Source: Muribaculaceae bacterium (lineage in GTDB: Bacteria > Bacteroidota > Bacteroidia > Bacteroidales > Muribaculaceae). Taken from it: DNA of 18,219 nt. A model generated the notes under the pieces. That model was not told where the DNA came from and did no database searches. It saw only the letters and a list, made by a program, of their open reading frames with translations. The stretch lies in contig JAIDTS010000432.1 in assembly GCA_029060585.1 (NCBI GenBank), positions 1 to 18,219 of the forward strand. The letters are read 5' to 3'. Positions 1 to 8,145 of the stretch are shown in pieces. Numbering within the stretch: position 1 is the first letter of the stretch; every line of letters begins with the position of its first letter. Position numbers and translations under genes: made by a program.

Positions 1-1935
1 TATATTGCTTCAGCACCAGACAGTGTATTGGCTATCAGAATCACTTCCGAAAAACCAATCGACTTCACATTATCCTTCGAGTCTCCGATAAAAAAGGTTG
101 AGGTCAGCTCATCTGAAAAAGGAATCATAGCTGAAGGAAGCGCCTCTTACTCTTCCCTCCCCAGCTATGTTGACATGCCCGCCGACGAAAAACTTCTCTA
201 CGATGACGCACGCGGCATACGCTTCCGCACCGACATACGAGCCATTGCGCCTGGAGCCACTCTCCTACCCGGCAATGACGGCACCCTCACGGTGAAGGGT
301 GCGACCGAGACCGTGATAATAGCGGCAATCGCCACCAATTTCAACGGGGCTGACAAAAACCCCGCCATCTATGGATCTGACTACCGGACCATAGCATCAC
401 GAAAAGCAGACCGCGCGGAGAAAAAGGCCTTCAACGACATTCTTAAAGACCATATCAACGATTACTCCGCGCTCTTTTCGCGCGTAAACCTTGACCTCGG
501 AGAGTCTGCTCAGGAACTGAACGATACGCCGACAGATTTGCGTCTGAAAAACTATACCGACAATTCCGCATACGACCCCGACCTTGAAGAATTATATTTC
601 GACTATGGACGATACCTTCTTATAAGCTGCTCTCGCACGCCACGAGTGCCGGCAAACCTTCAAGGCCTCTGGAACGAGTATCTCCTCCCGCCATGGAGCT
701 CAAACTATACCACCAATATAAATGTAGAGGAAAACTACTGGCCTGCTGAAGTGACCGGACTCAGCGAACTCCATATGCCGCTTCTCTCCTTTATCAAGCA
801 ACTCCCGGTTACCGGCAAGGACACTGCACGTGAATACTATGGTGTTGACCGCGGATGGTGTCTTGGACACAATTCAGACATATGGGCAATCACAAATCCG
901 GTTGGAATGAATTCCGGCGATCCGCAATGGGCAAACTGGAACATGGGCGGAGCCTGGATCGCATCCCACATTTGGGAACACTACCTCTTTACCCGAGATC
1001 TTGACTTCCTGCGCGAATATTATCCCACACTCAAGGGAGCTGCTGAATTTTGCCTCGGATGGATGATCGAAGACAAGGACGGGAATCTGATAACTTCACC
1101 TTCCACTTCTCCGGAAAACAACTTCATCGCTCCCGATGGAAAACCGGCAGCTACTTCGGCTGGCGCATATGCCGACCTCGCCATGATACGCCAGTGTCTA
1201 TCAGATACACGCGATGCCGCCCTCACCCTGGAGACTGATGCAGAACTCGTAAAGGAAATCAACGCAGCCCTCGCTAAGATGGCTCCTTACAAGATAGGAA
1301 AGGCAGGACAGCTTCAGGAATGGGCTATCGACTTCAAGGAGCAAGATCCACAACATCGCCATCAGTCGCACCTGTATGGCCTCTATCCCGGACATCATAT
1401 CTCAATCGCAGAAACTCCCGAACTCGCTAAGGCAGCGGCAAAGACGCTTGAAATTAAGGGAGACAACACAACCGGATGGAGTACCGGCTGGCGCGTCAAC
1501 CTTCTTGCGCGACTTGCCGACGCTGACAAGGCTTATGCCATGTATCGCCGACTCCTAAAATTTGTGAGTCCAGATAATTACAATGGACCGGACAAACGTC
1601 ACGGTGGAGGCACTTATCCCAATCTTCTCGATGCTCACGCACCGTTCCAGATTGACGGAAACTTCGGAGGTACAGCCGGAGTAGCAGAGATGATTCTGCA
1701 GTCGACTCCGGAATCCATAATTCTTCTTCCGGCTCTTCCCTCGCAATGGAAAGACGGATCGGTATCGGGTCTGCGCACAAGAGCTGGAGTGACTGTCGAC
1801 GCTCAGTGGAATGACGGCAAGGTATCTACACTGCGCCTCTCGCCGATCACTGACACAGAGTTCACTCTTCTGGTCAACGGTGAAGCTATCCCGGTAAGTC
1901 TGAAAGCCGGGGAGTCCGAATTTTTAACCTTTTAA
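1..1935 (+). CDS. GH95 alpha-L-fucosidase-type glycoside hydrolase, 5'-truncated
   Basis: Inverting glycosidase of family GH95, which removes alpha-1,2-linked L-fucose (some members L-galactose) from glycans. It is probably exported to the periplasm or surface, but the N-terminus with any signal peptide lies outside the window. The frame is open from base 1, so an internal TTG at 28 is not a real start. About 644 residues are visible; the family is usually near 800, so roughly 150 N-terminal residues (most of the beta-sandwich domain) are missing. Visible hallmarks of the (alpha/alpha)6 barrel are [11 protein letters not shown] with its two Asn (715-717 and 721-723), SPSTSPEN with the general-acid Glu (1114-1116), and [12 protein letters not shown] with the partner Asp (1654-1656). 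All residues equivalent to the known catalytic set of the Bifidobacterium enzyme are kept, so activity is expected. A C-terminal beta domain ends in GESEFLTF. It lies 152 bp upstream of rhaM, with a separate promoter between them. Confidence 0.93.
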   Translation, partial: YIASAPDSVLAIRITSEKPIDFTLSFESPIKKVEVSSSEKGIIAEGSASYSSLPSYVDMPADEKLLYDDARGIRFRTDIRAIAPGATLLPGNDGTLTVKGATETVIIAAIATNFNGADKNPAIYGSDYRTIASRKADRAEKKAFNDILKDHINDYSALFSRVNLDLGESAQELNDTPTDLRLKNYTDNSAYDPDLEELYFDYGRYLLISCSRTPRVPANLQGLWNEYLLPPWSSNYTTNINVEENYWPAEVTGLSELHMPLLSFIKQLPVTGKDTAREYYGVDRGWCLGHNSDIWAITNPVGMNSGDPQWANWNMGGAWIASHIWEHYLFTRDLDFLREYYPTLKGAAEFCLGWMIEDKDGNLITSPSTSPENNFIAPDGKPAATSAGAYADLAMIRQCLSDTRDAALTLETDAELVKEINAALAKMAPYKIGKAGQLQEWAIDFKEQDPQHRHQSHLYGLYPGHHISIAETPELAKAAAKTLEIKGDNTTGWSTGWRVNLLARLADADKAYAMYRRLLKFVSPDNYNGPDKRHGGGTYPNLLDAHAPFQIDGNFGGTAGVAEMILQSTPESIILLPALPSQWKDGSVSGLRTRAGVTVDAQWNDGKVSTLRLSPITDTEFTLLVNGEAIPVSLKAGESEFLTF

Positions 1936-1964
1936 GGCATTCCCAATCAAAAAAATCCACTTTT

Positions 1965-1997
1965 TTTTATTATTCTCAATAAAATTTATTAACTTTG
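1965..1997 (+). promoter_or_regulatory. Promoter of the rha operon
   Basis: TAACTTTG at 1990-1997 is an exact match to the Bacteroidota -7 element TAnnTTTG. About 20 bases upstream there is only a T-run (1961-1968) in place of a clean TTTG -33 box, which suggests a promoter that needs an activator. The predicted transcription start is near 2004, giving a leader of about 80 nt before rhaM. Confidence 0.7.
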
Positions 1998-2040
1998 CAT
2001 AAGAAGTAGGCACAGACCGAATAGGAATTGCCCGCTTATA

Positions 2041-2074
2041 CCAAATAACTAAACCAATAACCTAACCAATAACC
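2041..2074 (+). repeat. Tandem AACCAATAACC repeat in the rha leader
   Basis: AACCAATAACC occurs at 2052-2062 and again at 2064-2074, a 12-bp period, with a degenerate third unit (CCAAATAAC, 2041-2049) before them. The repeat is in the predicted untranslated leader between the promoter and the GGAG (2079-2082) that precedes the rhaM ATG. A related TAACCAATAA sits at 3859-3868, in front of rhaA. This is seen directly; any regulatory role is inference. Confidence 0.55.
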
Positions 2075-2087
2075 ACTCGGAGACACC

Positions 2088-2405
2088 ATGAAAAGATTTG
2101 CATTCAAAATGTTTCTAAAGCCCGGCTTCGAAGCCGAGTATGAAAAACGCCATGCTCAGCTATGGCCGGAACTCAAAAAGCAGATAGCCGATTCAGGAGT
2201 GCGCAACTATTCCATTTATTGGGACAAAGACACAAATATTCTGTTCGGTTATCAGGAAGTGGAGGGTGATTCCAACTCTCAGGATGCGGAAGCAGCCGAT
2301 GAAATAACACGCAAGTGGTGGGACTTCATGGCAGACATCATGGAGGTTAACCCTGACAACTCCCCTGTCACCATTCCCATCAAAGAAGTTTTCCATCTCG
2401 ACTGA
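2088..2405 (+). CDS. rhaM: L-rhamnose mutarotase
   Basis: Cytoplasmic enzyme of 105 residues that interconverts alpha and beta anomers of L-rhamnose, so that imported sugar reaches the form RhaA uses. The whole protein fits the RhaM/COG3254 ferredoxin-like family. Near residues 22-29 the motif RHAQLWPEL contains the conserved His. NYSIYWDKDTNILFGYQEVE forms the central strands. RKWWDFMADIMEVNPDNSP is the typical C-terminal block, ending in EVFHLD. Length equals the family norm (about 104 residues). The ATG is preceded by GGAG at 2079-2082, and this is the first gene after the promoter. rhaB follows after 12 bp. Fucose mutarotases are a distinct fold, so despite the GH95 neighbour the rhamnose assignment is preferred. 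Confidence 0.95.
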   Translation: MKRFAFKMFLKPGFEAEYEKRHAQLWPELKKQIADSGVRNYSIYWDKDTNILFGYQEVEGDSNSQDAEAADEITRKWWDFMADIMEVNPDNSPVTIPIKEVFHLD

Positions 2406-2417
2406 TTTCTGATAGAA

Positions 2418-3851
2418 ATGACTAAGACATATCATCTCGCCGTCGATCTTGGCGCGACATCAGGACGCACTATTCTCGCATCCTTCGATGGGAAGAAGGT
2501 AGACATGCAGGAAATCGCACGCTACCACTATCCAATGCTCCCCATCGGGGAGCATCAGTACTGGAATCTTCCTCTTATATATCAGCACATCATCGAATCG
2601 ATGAAAAAATGTGCCGGAATTCTCGCAGAAATGCCTGATAAGCCTACTCTTAAGAGCATCGGCATCGACACATGGGGATGCGATGTAGCATATTTCCTTA
2701 AAGACGGAAGCATTGCAAGCCTTCCTTATTGCTATCGCGACACACACACTGCAGGAGCCGTTGAAAAATTCTGCAAGGAAATGCCAAAGGAGGAAGTGTA
2801 TGCGAAAACCGGCATACAGTTCATGGATTTCAATACTCTTTTCCAGTTGTATACGATACGCCACAACACTCCTGAAGTGCTTGACAACGCAGACAAGATC
2901 CTTTTTATTCCCGATGCACTGTCATATATGCTGACCGGAAAGGCTGTCACAGAACGTACCGTAGCATCTACATCCCAGATTCTGAATCCTAATACAGGAG
3001 AGCTTGACGAAGTGCTTCTTGATAAAGTCGGACTCTCCCGCGATAAGTTCGGGCCCATGATAGAGCCGGGCGAAGAAATAGGAACCCTCATCCCTCGTCT
3101 CGCGGAACTTACAGGACTTGGGGAAGTTCCCGTTGTTGCAGTTGCCGGTCATGACACAGCCTCGGCCGTAGCTGCAGTTCCGACTCCTGACAAAGACTAC
3201 GCGTATCTGAGTTGCGGCACCTGGTCACTGCTCGGAATCGAGAATGAAGGTCCGATCATCACTGACAAAAGTCTTGAATACAATTTCACAAACGAAGGCG
3301 GAGTCGACGGCACTATCCGTGTGCTAAAGAATATCACAGGACTATGGCTTTTCGAACGTTGCCGTGAGGAATTCAAAGACGCACCTAAGGAAATCTCAGA
3401 ACTTGCCGCTCTTTATCTCGAAAGCGAGTGCCCGAGCATCGTCAATCCGGACGATCCCTCGTTTGCCAATCCTGTAAGCATGACGAAAGCTATCGACGCT
3501 TACTGCGAAAAGACAGGTCAACCTAAACCGGAGTCTCCCGCAGACTACATCAGGGTGGTCTATCGAAGCCTCGCTAACAGATACGGCGAGATCACTGAGT
3601 GGCTTCGCGAACTTTCTCCGGTTGAGATCAAGCGGCTGCACGTGATCGGAGGCGGTTCTCGCAACAGACATCTGATGCAGATGGCTGCAGACACTCTCGG
3701 AATTCCGGTGGTAGCCGGTCCCGCCGAGTGTACCGCCCTTGGAAACGTCCTGATGCAGCTTCGCGCCTGCGACGACCTGTCGTCTTTGAAGGAGATGAGG
3801 GAAGTTGCCATAAACTCTACGGAAACTGAGACTTTCTATCCAAGCAAATAA
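2418..3851 (+). CDS. rhaB: Rhamnulokinase
   Basis: Cytoplasmic FGGY-family carbohydrate kinase of 477 residues that phosphorylates L-rhamnulose to L-rhamnulose-1-phosphate using ATP. The N-terminal phosphate-binding loop is AVDLGATSGR (residues 8-17). SIGIDTWGCD and YRDTHT match substrate-site segments of rhamnulokinases. VAVAGHDTASAV holds the likely catalytic base D246. YLSCGTWSLLG, NEGGVDGTIRVLKNITGLWL and the C-terminal VIGGGSRN and AGPAECTALGN build the second ATPase lobe. The NITGLWL segment and overall length match RhaB rather than fucokinase FucK or xylulokinase. It starts 12 bp after rhaM and is followed after 30 bp by rhaA. All key motifs are intact. Confidence 0.96.
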   Translation: MTKTYHLAVDLGATSGRTILASFDGKKVDMQEIARYHYPMLPIGEHQYWNLPLIYQHIIESMKKCAGILAEMPDKPTLKSIGIDTWGCDVAYFLKDGSIASLPYCYRDTHTAGAVEKFCKEMPKEEVYAKTGIQFMDFNTLFQLYTIRHNTPEVLDNADKILFIPDALSYMLTGKAVTERTVASTSQILNPNTGELDEVLLDKVGLSRDKFGPMIEPGEEIGTLIPRLAELTGLGEVPVVAVAGHDTASAVAAVPTPDKDYAYLSCGTWSLLGIENEGPIITDKSLEYNFTNEGGVDGTIRVLKNITGLWLFERCREEFKDAPKEISELAALYLESECPSIVNPDDPSFANPVSMTKAIDAYCEKTGQPKPESPADYIRVVYRSLANRYGEITEWLRELSPVEIKRLHVIGGGSRNRHLMQMAADTLGIPVVAGPAECTALGNVLMQLRACDDLSSLKEMREVAINSTETETFYPSK

Positions 3852-3881
3852 CAAAAACTAACCAATAATCAAAAAAGAATC

Positions 3882-5135
3882 ATGAAAGAAGAACTTATCC
3901 AGAAGGCTTATGAAGTAGCCAAGGAAAGATATGCCGCAATCGGCGTAGACACCGACAAAGTGCTCCAGCAAATGCAGGATTTCCATCTCAGCATGCACTG
4001 CTGGCAGGCTGACGACGTGACCGGCTTTGAACCCCGTGAAGGTGGTCTGACCGGCGGCATTCAGGTCAATGGCAACTATCCCGGACGTGCCCGTAATATA
4101 GATGAGCTCCGTGCCGACGTGCTTTATGCAATGAGCCTCATCCCAGGCAAGCACCGCCTCAATCTTCACGAGATCTACGGTGACTTCAAAGGCAAGTTCG
4201 TAGACCGTGATGAAGTTACTCCTGAATATTTCGAGAGCTGGATTGAATGGGGTAAGGCCAATGACATCAAGCTTGACTTCAACTCTACATCATTCTCCCA
4301 CTCTAAGAGCGGCGACCTCTCGCTCTCAAATCCTGACAAGAGCATCCGCGACTTCTGGATTGAGCATTCAAAGCGTTGCCGTGCTATCTCCCAGGCTATC
4401 GGCGAGGCTCAGAATGACCCTTGTATCATGAACACATGGGTTCATGACGGCAGCAAGGACATCACACTCAACCGCTCCCTCTACCGCGAGCTCCTCAAGG
4501 ACTCTCTCGACCAGATTTTCGAGCACCGCTACGACATGATGAAGGACTGCGTGGAGTCAAAGGTATTCGGCATCGGACTCGAAAGCTACACCGTAGGAAG
4601 CAACGATTTCTACACAGCATATGCAGCTCAGAAGAACATGATGATCACTCTTGACACAGGCCACTTCCACCCGACCGAGAGCGTAGCCGATAAGGTGAGC
4701 GCAATGCTTCTCTTCGTGCCTGAGCTTATGCTTCACGTTTCACGCCCGATCCGCTGGGACTCCGACCATGTGACAATCATGGACGACCCGACTATGGATC
4801 TCTTCAGCGAGATCGTTCGCGCCGGTGCTCTCAACCGCGTTCACTACGGACTTGACTATTTCGACGCAACCCTCAACCGAATCGGTGCCTACGTCATCGG
4901 TAGCCGCGCAGCACAGAAATGTATGCTCCGCGCTCTTCTTGAGCCGGTCAAGACCCTTCGCGATTACGAACTCTCTGGTAAGAACTTCCAGCGTCTCGCT
5001 CTCCTCGAAGAGTGCAAGAACCTCCCATGGAACGCTGTATACGACATGTTCTGCCTCAAGAACAATGTGCCCGTAGGCGAATCCTATATAAAGGAAATCG
5101 AGAAATACGAGGCTGACGTCACTTCAAAGCGTTAA
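3882..5135 (+). CDS. rhaA: L-rhamnose isomerase
   Basis: Cytoplasmic Mn-dependent isomerase of 417 residues that converts L-rhamnose to L-rhamnulose. The TIM-barrel family is unmistakable: HCWQADDVTGFE near residue 40, HEIYGDF near 97, FGIGLESYTVGSNDFY with a metal-ligand Glu, LDTGHFHPTE with a ligand Asp, HVSRPIRWDSDHV with a ligand His, and LDYFDATLNRIGAYVIG with a further Asp. Length matches the family (about 420). The ATG start gives the typical N-terminus KEELIQKAYEVAKERYA. The gene looks richer in C-ending codons than its neighbours, which would fit high expression, but I did not count this. A long perfect inverted repeat follows the stop codon, before rhaT. Confidence 0.97.
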   Translation: MKEELIQKAYEVAKERYAAIGVDTDKVLQQMQDFHLSMHCWQADDVTGFEPREGGLTGGIQVNGNYPGRARNIDELRADVLYAMSLIPGKHRLNLHEIYGDFKGKFVDRDEVTPEYFESWIEWGKANDIKLDFNSTSFSHSKSGDLSLSNPDKSIRDFWIEHSKRCRAISQAIGEAQNDPCIMNTWVHDGSKDITLNRSLYRELLKDSLDQIFEHRYDMMKDCVESKVFGIGLESYTVGSNDFYTAYAAQKNMMITLDTGHFHPTESVADKVSAMLLFVPELMLHVSRPIRWDSDHVTIMDDPTMDLFSEIVRAGALNRVHYGLDYFDATLNRIGAYVIGSRAAQKCMLRALLEPVKTLRDYELSGKNFQRLALLEECKNLPWNAVYDMFCLKNNVPVGESYIKEIEKYEADVTSKR

Positions 5136-5153
5136 ATTTCTCCGATAATCAAC

Positions 5154-5195
5154 TATATCATAAGATATGGACGCCATTCCATATCTTATGATATA
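5154..5195 (+). repeat. 18-bp perfect inverted repeat between rhaA and rhaT
   Basis: The arms TATATCATAAGATATGGA (5154-5171) and TCCATATCTTATGATATA (5178-5195) are exact reverse complements separated by the 6-base loop CGCCAT. In RNA this would be a strong 18-bp hairpin located 18 bases after the rhaA stop and 31 bases before the rhaT ATG. No T-run follows, so it is not a standard intrinsic terminator. A processing or stability element that sets the ratio of enzyme to transporter, or a protein-binding palindrome, are alternatives. Confidence 0.9.
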
Positions 5196-5226
5196 TTGCT
5201 ATCAATCTGATCAATATCCAAACACC

Positions 5227-6258
5227 ATGATATTTCTCGGTCTACTCATCATAGCAATCGGCTCCTTCTTTCAGTCGAGCTGCTATGTGCCAATCAATAA
5301 GATCAAGCAATGGAGCTGGGAAAGCTACTGGCTCGTGCAGGCTGTCTTTGCATTCCTCATTCTCCCGTTTCTGGGAATGATGCTCGCGATTCCTGAAAAC
5401 CACAGCATAAGCGAACTCTTTGAATCCGCACCCTCATTCAATATCTGGATGACCATTCTATTTGGTATGCTCTGGGGAATTGGCGGCCTGACTTTCGGTC
5501 TCTCGATGCGCTACCTTGGAGTCGCTCTCGGTCAGTCAATAGCCCTCGGCACATGCGCCGGTCTGGGCACGATCATGGGGCCCGTAATGCTGCAGATATT
5601 CTTCCCGGATCAGGATCCCCTTTCACAACTGACGTTCTCTGTTATCATCGGAGTGATTGTGACCCTTGCTGGCATCAACATCATCGGTATCGCCGGAGCC
5701 ATGAAGGCAAATGCACTTAGCGAGGATGAAAAGAAGTCTGCCGTCAAGGACTTCAACTTCCCCAAGGGAATCCTCATCGCACTTCTATGCGGATTCATGA
5801 GCGGATGCTTCAATATCGGACTGGCATTCGGAGAAGACATCAACTTCGGAGCGCTCACACCCAATGAATACAAGACTTTGCCGGCTACATTCCTCGTCAC
5901 ATTCGGAGGTTTCATCACGAACGCAGCATACTGCTTCTATCAGAACCATAAGAACCAGACATGGAGCGACTACGGCAAAGGAGATGTATTTGTCAACAAC
6001 CTTCTTCTCTGTATCCTCGCAGGCGCGCTGTGGTACAGCCAGTTCTTCGGACTCTCTATCGGAAAGGGATTCCTAGTAGATTCCCCGACTCTGATGACCC
6101 TCTCATTCTGTATCCTCATGGCTCTCAACGTCATCTTCTCAAACGTCTGGGGAATCATACTCAAGGAGTGGAAAGGATGTCCGCCGCGTACAATCGCCGT
6201 GCTCATCGTGGGCATCATTGTGCTCATTATATCTTGTTTCCTCCCTCAGATCATATAA
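5227..6258 (+). CDS. rhaT: L-rhamnose/H+ symporter
   Basis: Inner-membrane transporter of the drug/metabolite superfamily that imports L-rhamnose with a proton. From the ATG at 5227 it is 343 residues long, the normal RhaT length, with about ten hydrophobic spans. Family segments include the opening FLGLLIIAIGSFFQSSCYVP, KIKQWSWESYWLVQ (the conserved W-S-W-E block), GMLWGIGGLTFGLSMRYLG, GQSIALGTCAGLGTIMGP, and FGLSIGKG near the C-terminus. An in-frame ATG at 5167 would add 20 residues, but it lies in the left arm of the hairpin and the extra residues do not resemble the family, so 5227 is chosen. rhaA lies 91 bp upstream and rhaD 25 bp downstream. Confidence 0.95.
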   Translation: MIFLGLLIIAIGSFFQSSCYVPINKIKQWSWESYWLVQAVFAFLILPFLGMMLAIPENHSISELFESAPSFNIWMTILFGMLWGIGGLTFGLSMRYLGVALGQSIALGTCAGLGTIMGPVMLQIFFPDQDPLSQLTFSVIIGVIVTLAGINIIGIAGAMKANALSEDEKKSAVKDFNFPKGILIALLCGFMSGCFNIGLAFGEDINFGALTPNEYKTLPATFLVTFGGFITNAAYCFYQNHKNQTWSDYGKGDVFVNNLLLCILAGALWYSQFFGLSIGKGFLVDSPTLMTLSFCILMALNVIFSNVWGIILKEWKGCPPRTIAVLIVGIIVLIISCFLPQII

Positions 6259-6283
6259 ACAGAACACTTAACCTTCAATCGAT

Positions 6284-7096
6284 ATGTCTTCAGTATTAGA
6301 TAATAACCCCGGACTTGCCCATCAAGTAGGACAGGTAGCGGAAGCTGCCGGCTATCTCTGGCAGAAAGGCTGGGCGGAACGCAACGGCGGCAATATAACA
6401 GTAAATGTCACCGAACATATTACAGATGAAATAAAAGCAATGCCTGCCATTGCTGGTCCTTTCCCGATTGGATTCACTCTTCCCAACCTGAAAGGATGCT
6501 GGTTCTATTGCAAAGGAACACAGATGCGCATGCGCGACCTCGCTCGCTGGCCTATGGACAACGGATCGATCATCCGTATCTGCGACGATTGTGCAAGCTA
6601 TGAAATAGTAGCGGATAAACCCGTTAAACCTACTTCAGAGCTTCCTTCACACCTCGCCGTACACAACTATCTCATCGGCAAGGGATCGAACTATAAGGCA
6701 AGCCTTCACACCCATCCCATCCAGCTGGTTGCTATGACCCACAACCCTGAATATCTGAAAAAGGATGTGCTGACAAAAATCCTTTGGTCCATGATTCCTG
6801 AGACTAAGGCGTTCGCTCCGCGTGGACTCGGCATCGTCCCCTACATGCTGCCATCGTCAAACGACCTCGCTGAGGCCACAATCAAGGCTATCGACGATGA
6901 TTATGACGTAGTGATGTGGGAGAAACATGGTGTGTTCGCTGTCGACACAGATATCATGTCGGCTTTCGACCAAATCGACGTGCTTAACAAGAGCGCAGAT
7001 ATCTTCATGTGCGCATGCAACATGGGATTCGAGCCTGAAGGAATGTCAGATGCCCAGATGAAAGAGATATCAACCGTCTTCAACCTTCCAAAGTAA
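6284..7096 (+). CDS. rhaD: Rhamnulose-1-phosphate aldolase
   Basis: Cytoplasmic zinc-dependent class II aldolase of 270 residues. It splits L-rhamnulose-1-phosphate into dihydroxyacetone phosphate and L-lactaldehyde, the last step of the operon. Visible features of the RhaD/FucA/AraD fold are KGWAERNGGNITV (N-terminal substrate region), SELPSHLAVH with E119, SLHTHPIQL with the zinc ligands H142 and H144, and MWEKHGVFAVD with the third ligand H215. Length matches E. coli RhaD (274) rather than the shorter fuculose aldolase (about 215), which supports the rhamnose assignment. It is the last gene of the operon and is followed by a clear terminator. Confidence 0.96.
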   Translation: MSSVLDNNPGLAHQVGQVAEAAGYLWQKGWAERNGGNITVNVTEHITDEIKAMPAIAGPFPIGFTLPNLKGCWFYCKGTQMRMRDLARWPMDNGSIIRICDDCASYEIVADKPVKPTSELPSHLAVHNYLIGKGSNYKASLHTHPIQLVAMTHNPEYLKKDVLTKILWSMIPETKAFAPRGLGIVPYMLPSSNDLAEATIKAIDDDYDVVMWEKHGVFAVDTDIMSAFDQIDVLNKSADIFMCACNMGFEPEGMSDAQMKEISTVFNLPK

Positions 7097-7119
7097 GAGA
7101 GACTTATAGACTTCTCATG

Positions 7120-7158
7120 AATGACAGAAGCGCTTTGCACACGCTTCTGTCATTTTTT
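7120..7158 (+). terminator. Intrinsic terminator of the rha operon
   Basis: A perfect 13-bp stem, AATGACAGAAGCG (7120-7132) against CGCTTCTGTCATT (7142-7154), with a 9-base loop, runs into six T residues (7153-7158). It lies 24 bp after the rhaD stop and separates the rha operon from the next promoter. Confidence 0.92.
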
Positions 7159-7181
7159 ATTCTCATCTTTGTCAAAACCCA

Positions 7182-7213
7182 TTTGCCTAATCCAACTTTT
7201 TTTCTTAATTTTG
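7182..7213 (+). promoter_or_regulatory. Promoter of the DUF1460-like/HAD unit
   Basis: TTTG at 7182-7185, a 20-bp spacer, then TAATTTTG at 7206-7213 match the Bacteroidota -33/-7 consensus. The predicted start of transcription, near 7220, leaves a leader of about 45 nt before the ATG at 7264. Confidence 0.8.
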
Positions 7214-7263
7214 TAAATACCTAAAGGAAATTTGATTTACCGTAACAAATACTACACTCGTAT

Positions 7264-8145
7264 ATGAAACTTCAAAGGCTACTTATAACAATATTCATTC
7301 TTTCAATATCGGCTGTCAGCTTGAAAGCATATGACAATGTTGCGTTCCACTGCGAACAGGATACAACTATCATCAACAAGATTCTTTCAGATGCCGCACT
7401 CAAAGAGCTTGATCCAGCTTCACGTGTGACGTTTTTCGCTCGGCAGCTCGTTGGGGCTCCCTCATCCCTACGAAGCGACATCCTCGAAGCCGATACTCTT
7501 GAATATACCATCAACATACATTCATTCACACCTCTGAGCCTTCTTTCCACTTGCATAGCACTCGCACAGGCTTATGAGGTTTCTACATCACCAAATTGGC
7601 GAGACTTCGCAGACCGGTACGAAAACGTTATGTTTAAGAAAGGGGCTGCTGTAGATTTCATCTCGATGTTCCTATATCCGTCAGATTGGATAGCGGATAA
7701 CATTTTCAGGGGCAATGTCGTTGACGCAACAATGGATCTGAATGGATTGGTAGCAAAAAGAAAGGAGAAATCGCTCGACTACATTTCACATAACCGCGAC
7801 AAATTCAAAGCCCTGGCTAAACCAGTCAACTACGAGCGACTAAAGATGCTCGAAATGGGATTCAGAAACCATCAGATTCCGTATATCTCAAACGGCGATT
7901 TGATGAATACGAGTCGATTCAAGGCAAAGGCGAAGGAAGGAGATATATTCTTCCTCCTCACTCCTGATTTCAATCTGGACAGCCGCGAGATGGGCATCCT
8001 TACATTCGAAGGAGATAAGCTTATGATTATACAGCTTTCTCCTTCAAAGGATGCAGTGACGCTGGAGGAACTACCGTTCGAACACTATATAAAGCGAAAC
8101 GTAAAACGCATACAGGGCGCAAGAATCATCCGAATAGCCAAATGA
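7264..8145 (+). CDS. Secreted DUF1460-fold protein with a lost catalytic site
   Basis: 293 residues with a Sec signal peptide (hydrophobic residues 5-20, likely cut after SLKA at 22), so exported to the periplasm. The body aligns by eye from end to end with DUF1460 (PF07313) amidase-like proteins of the NlpC/P60 type: TFFARQLVGAP (56-66), DTLEYTINIHSF, FLYPSDWIADN (136-146), a central LDYISHN block, IPYISNGDL (205-213), AKEGDIFFLLTP (223-234), and a closing LxxY...ARIIRI. Active family members carry DCTTFVE, with a nucleophile Cys. Here the aligned segment is TPLSLLS, so Cys becomes P90. The SHVGI His is E242 and the HAS His is Q257. The frame is intact, so this is a divergent, probably non-catalytic member rather than a pseudogene. 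It may bind muropeptides. Its stop overlaps the next ATG. Confidence 0.8.
   Translation: MKLQRLLITIFILSISAVSLKAYDNVAFHCEQDTTIINKILSDAALKELDPASRVTFFARQLVGAPSSLRSDILEADTLEYTINIHSFTPLSLLSTCIALAQAYEVSTSPNWRDFADRYENVMFKKGAAVDFISMFLYPSDWIADNIFRGNVVDATMDLNGLVAKRKEKSLDYISHNRDKFKALAKPVNYERLKMLEMGFRNHQIPYISNGDLMNTSRFKAKAKEGDIFFLLTPDFNLDSREMGILTFEGDKLMIIQLSPSKDAVTLEELPFEHYIKRNVKRIQGARIIRIAK

Noticed and set aside
1949..1968. A7-TCCAC-T8 run after the GH95 gene as an intrinsic terminator
   Set aside because: The stem would be pure A-T with no GC pairs. It may equally be the T-rich upstream part of the rha promoter, so I did not list it as a terminator.
5167..5226. Upstream ATG extension of rhaT by 20 residues
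   Set aside because: The ATG lies in the left arm of the inverted repeat, and the added residues do not resemble RhaT proteins, which start with the first membrane span.
7264..8145. Calling the DUF1460-like gene a pseudogene
   Set aside because: The frame, signal peptide, promoter and translational coupling are all intact; only catalytic residues are changed.
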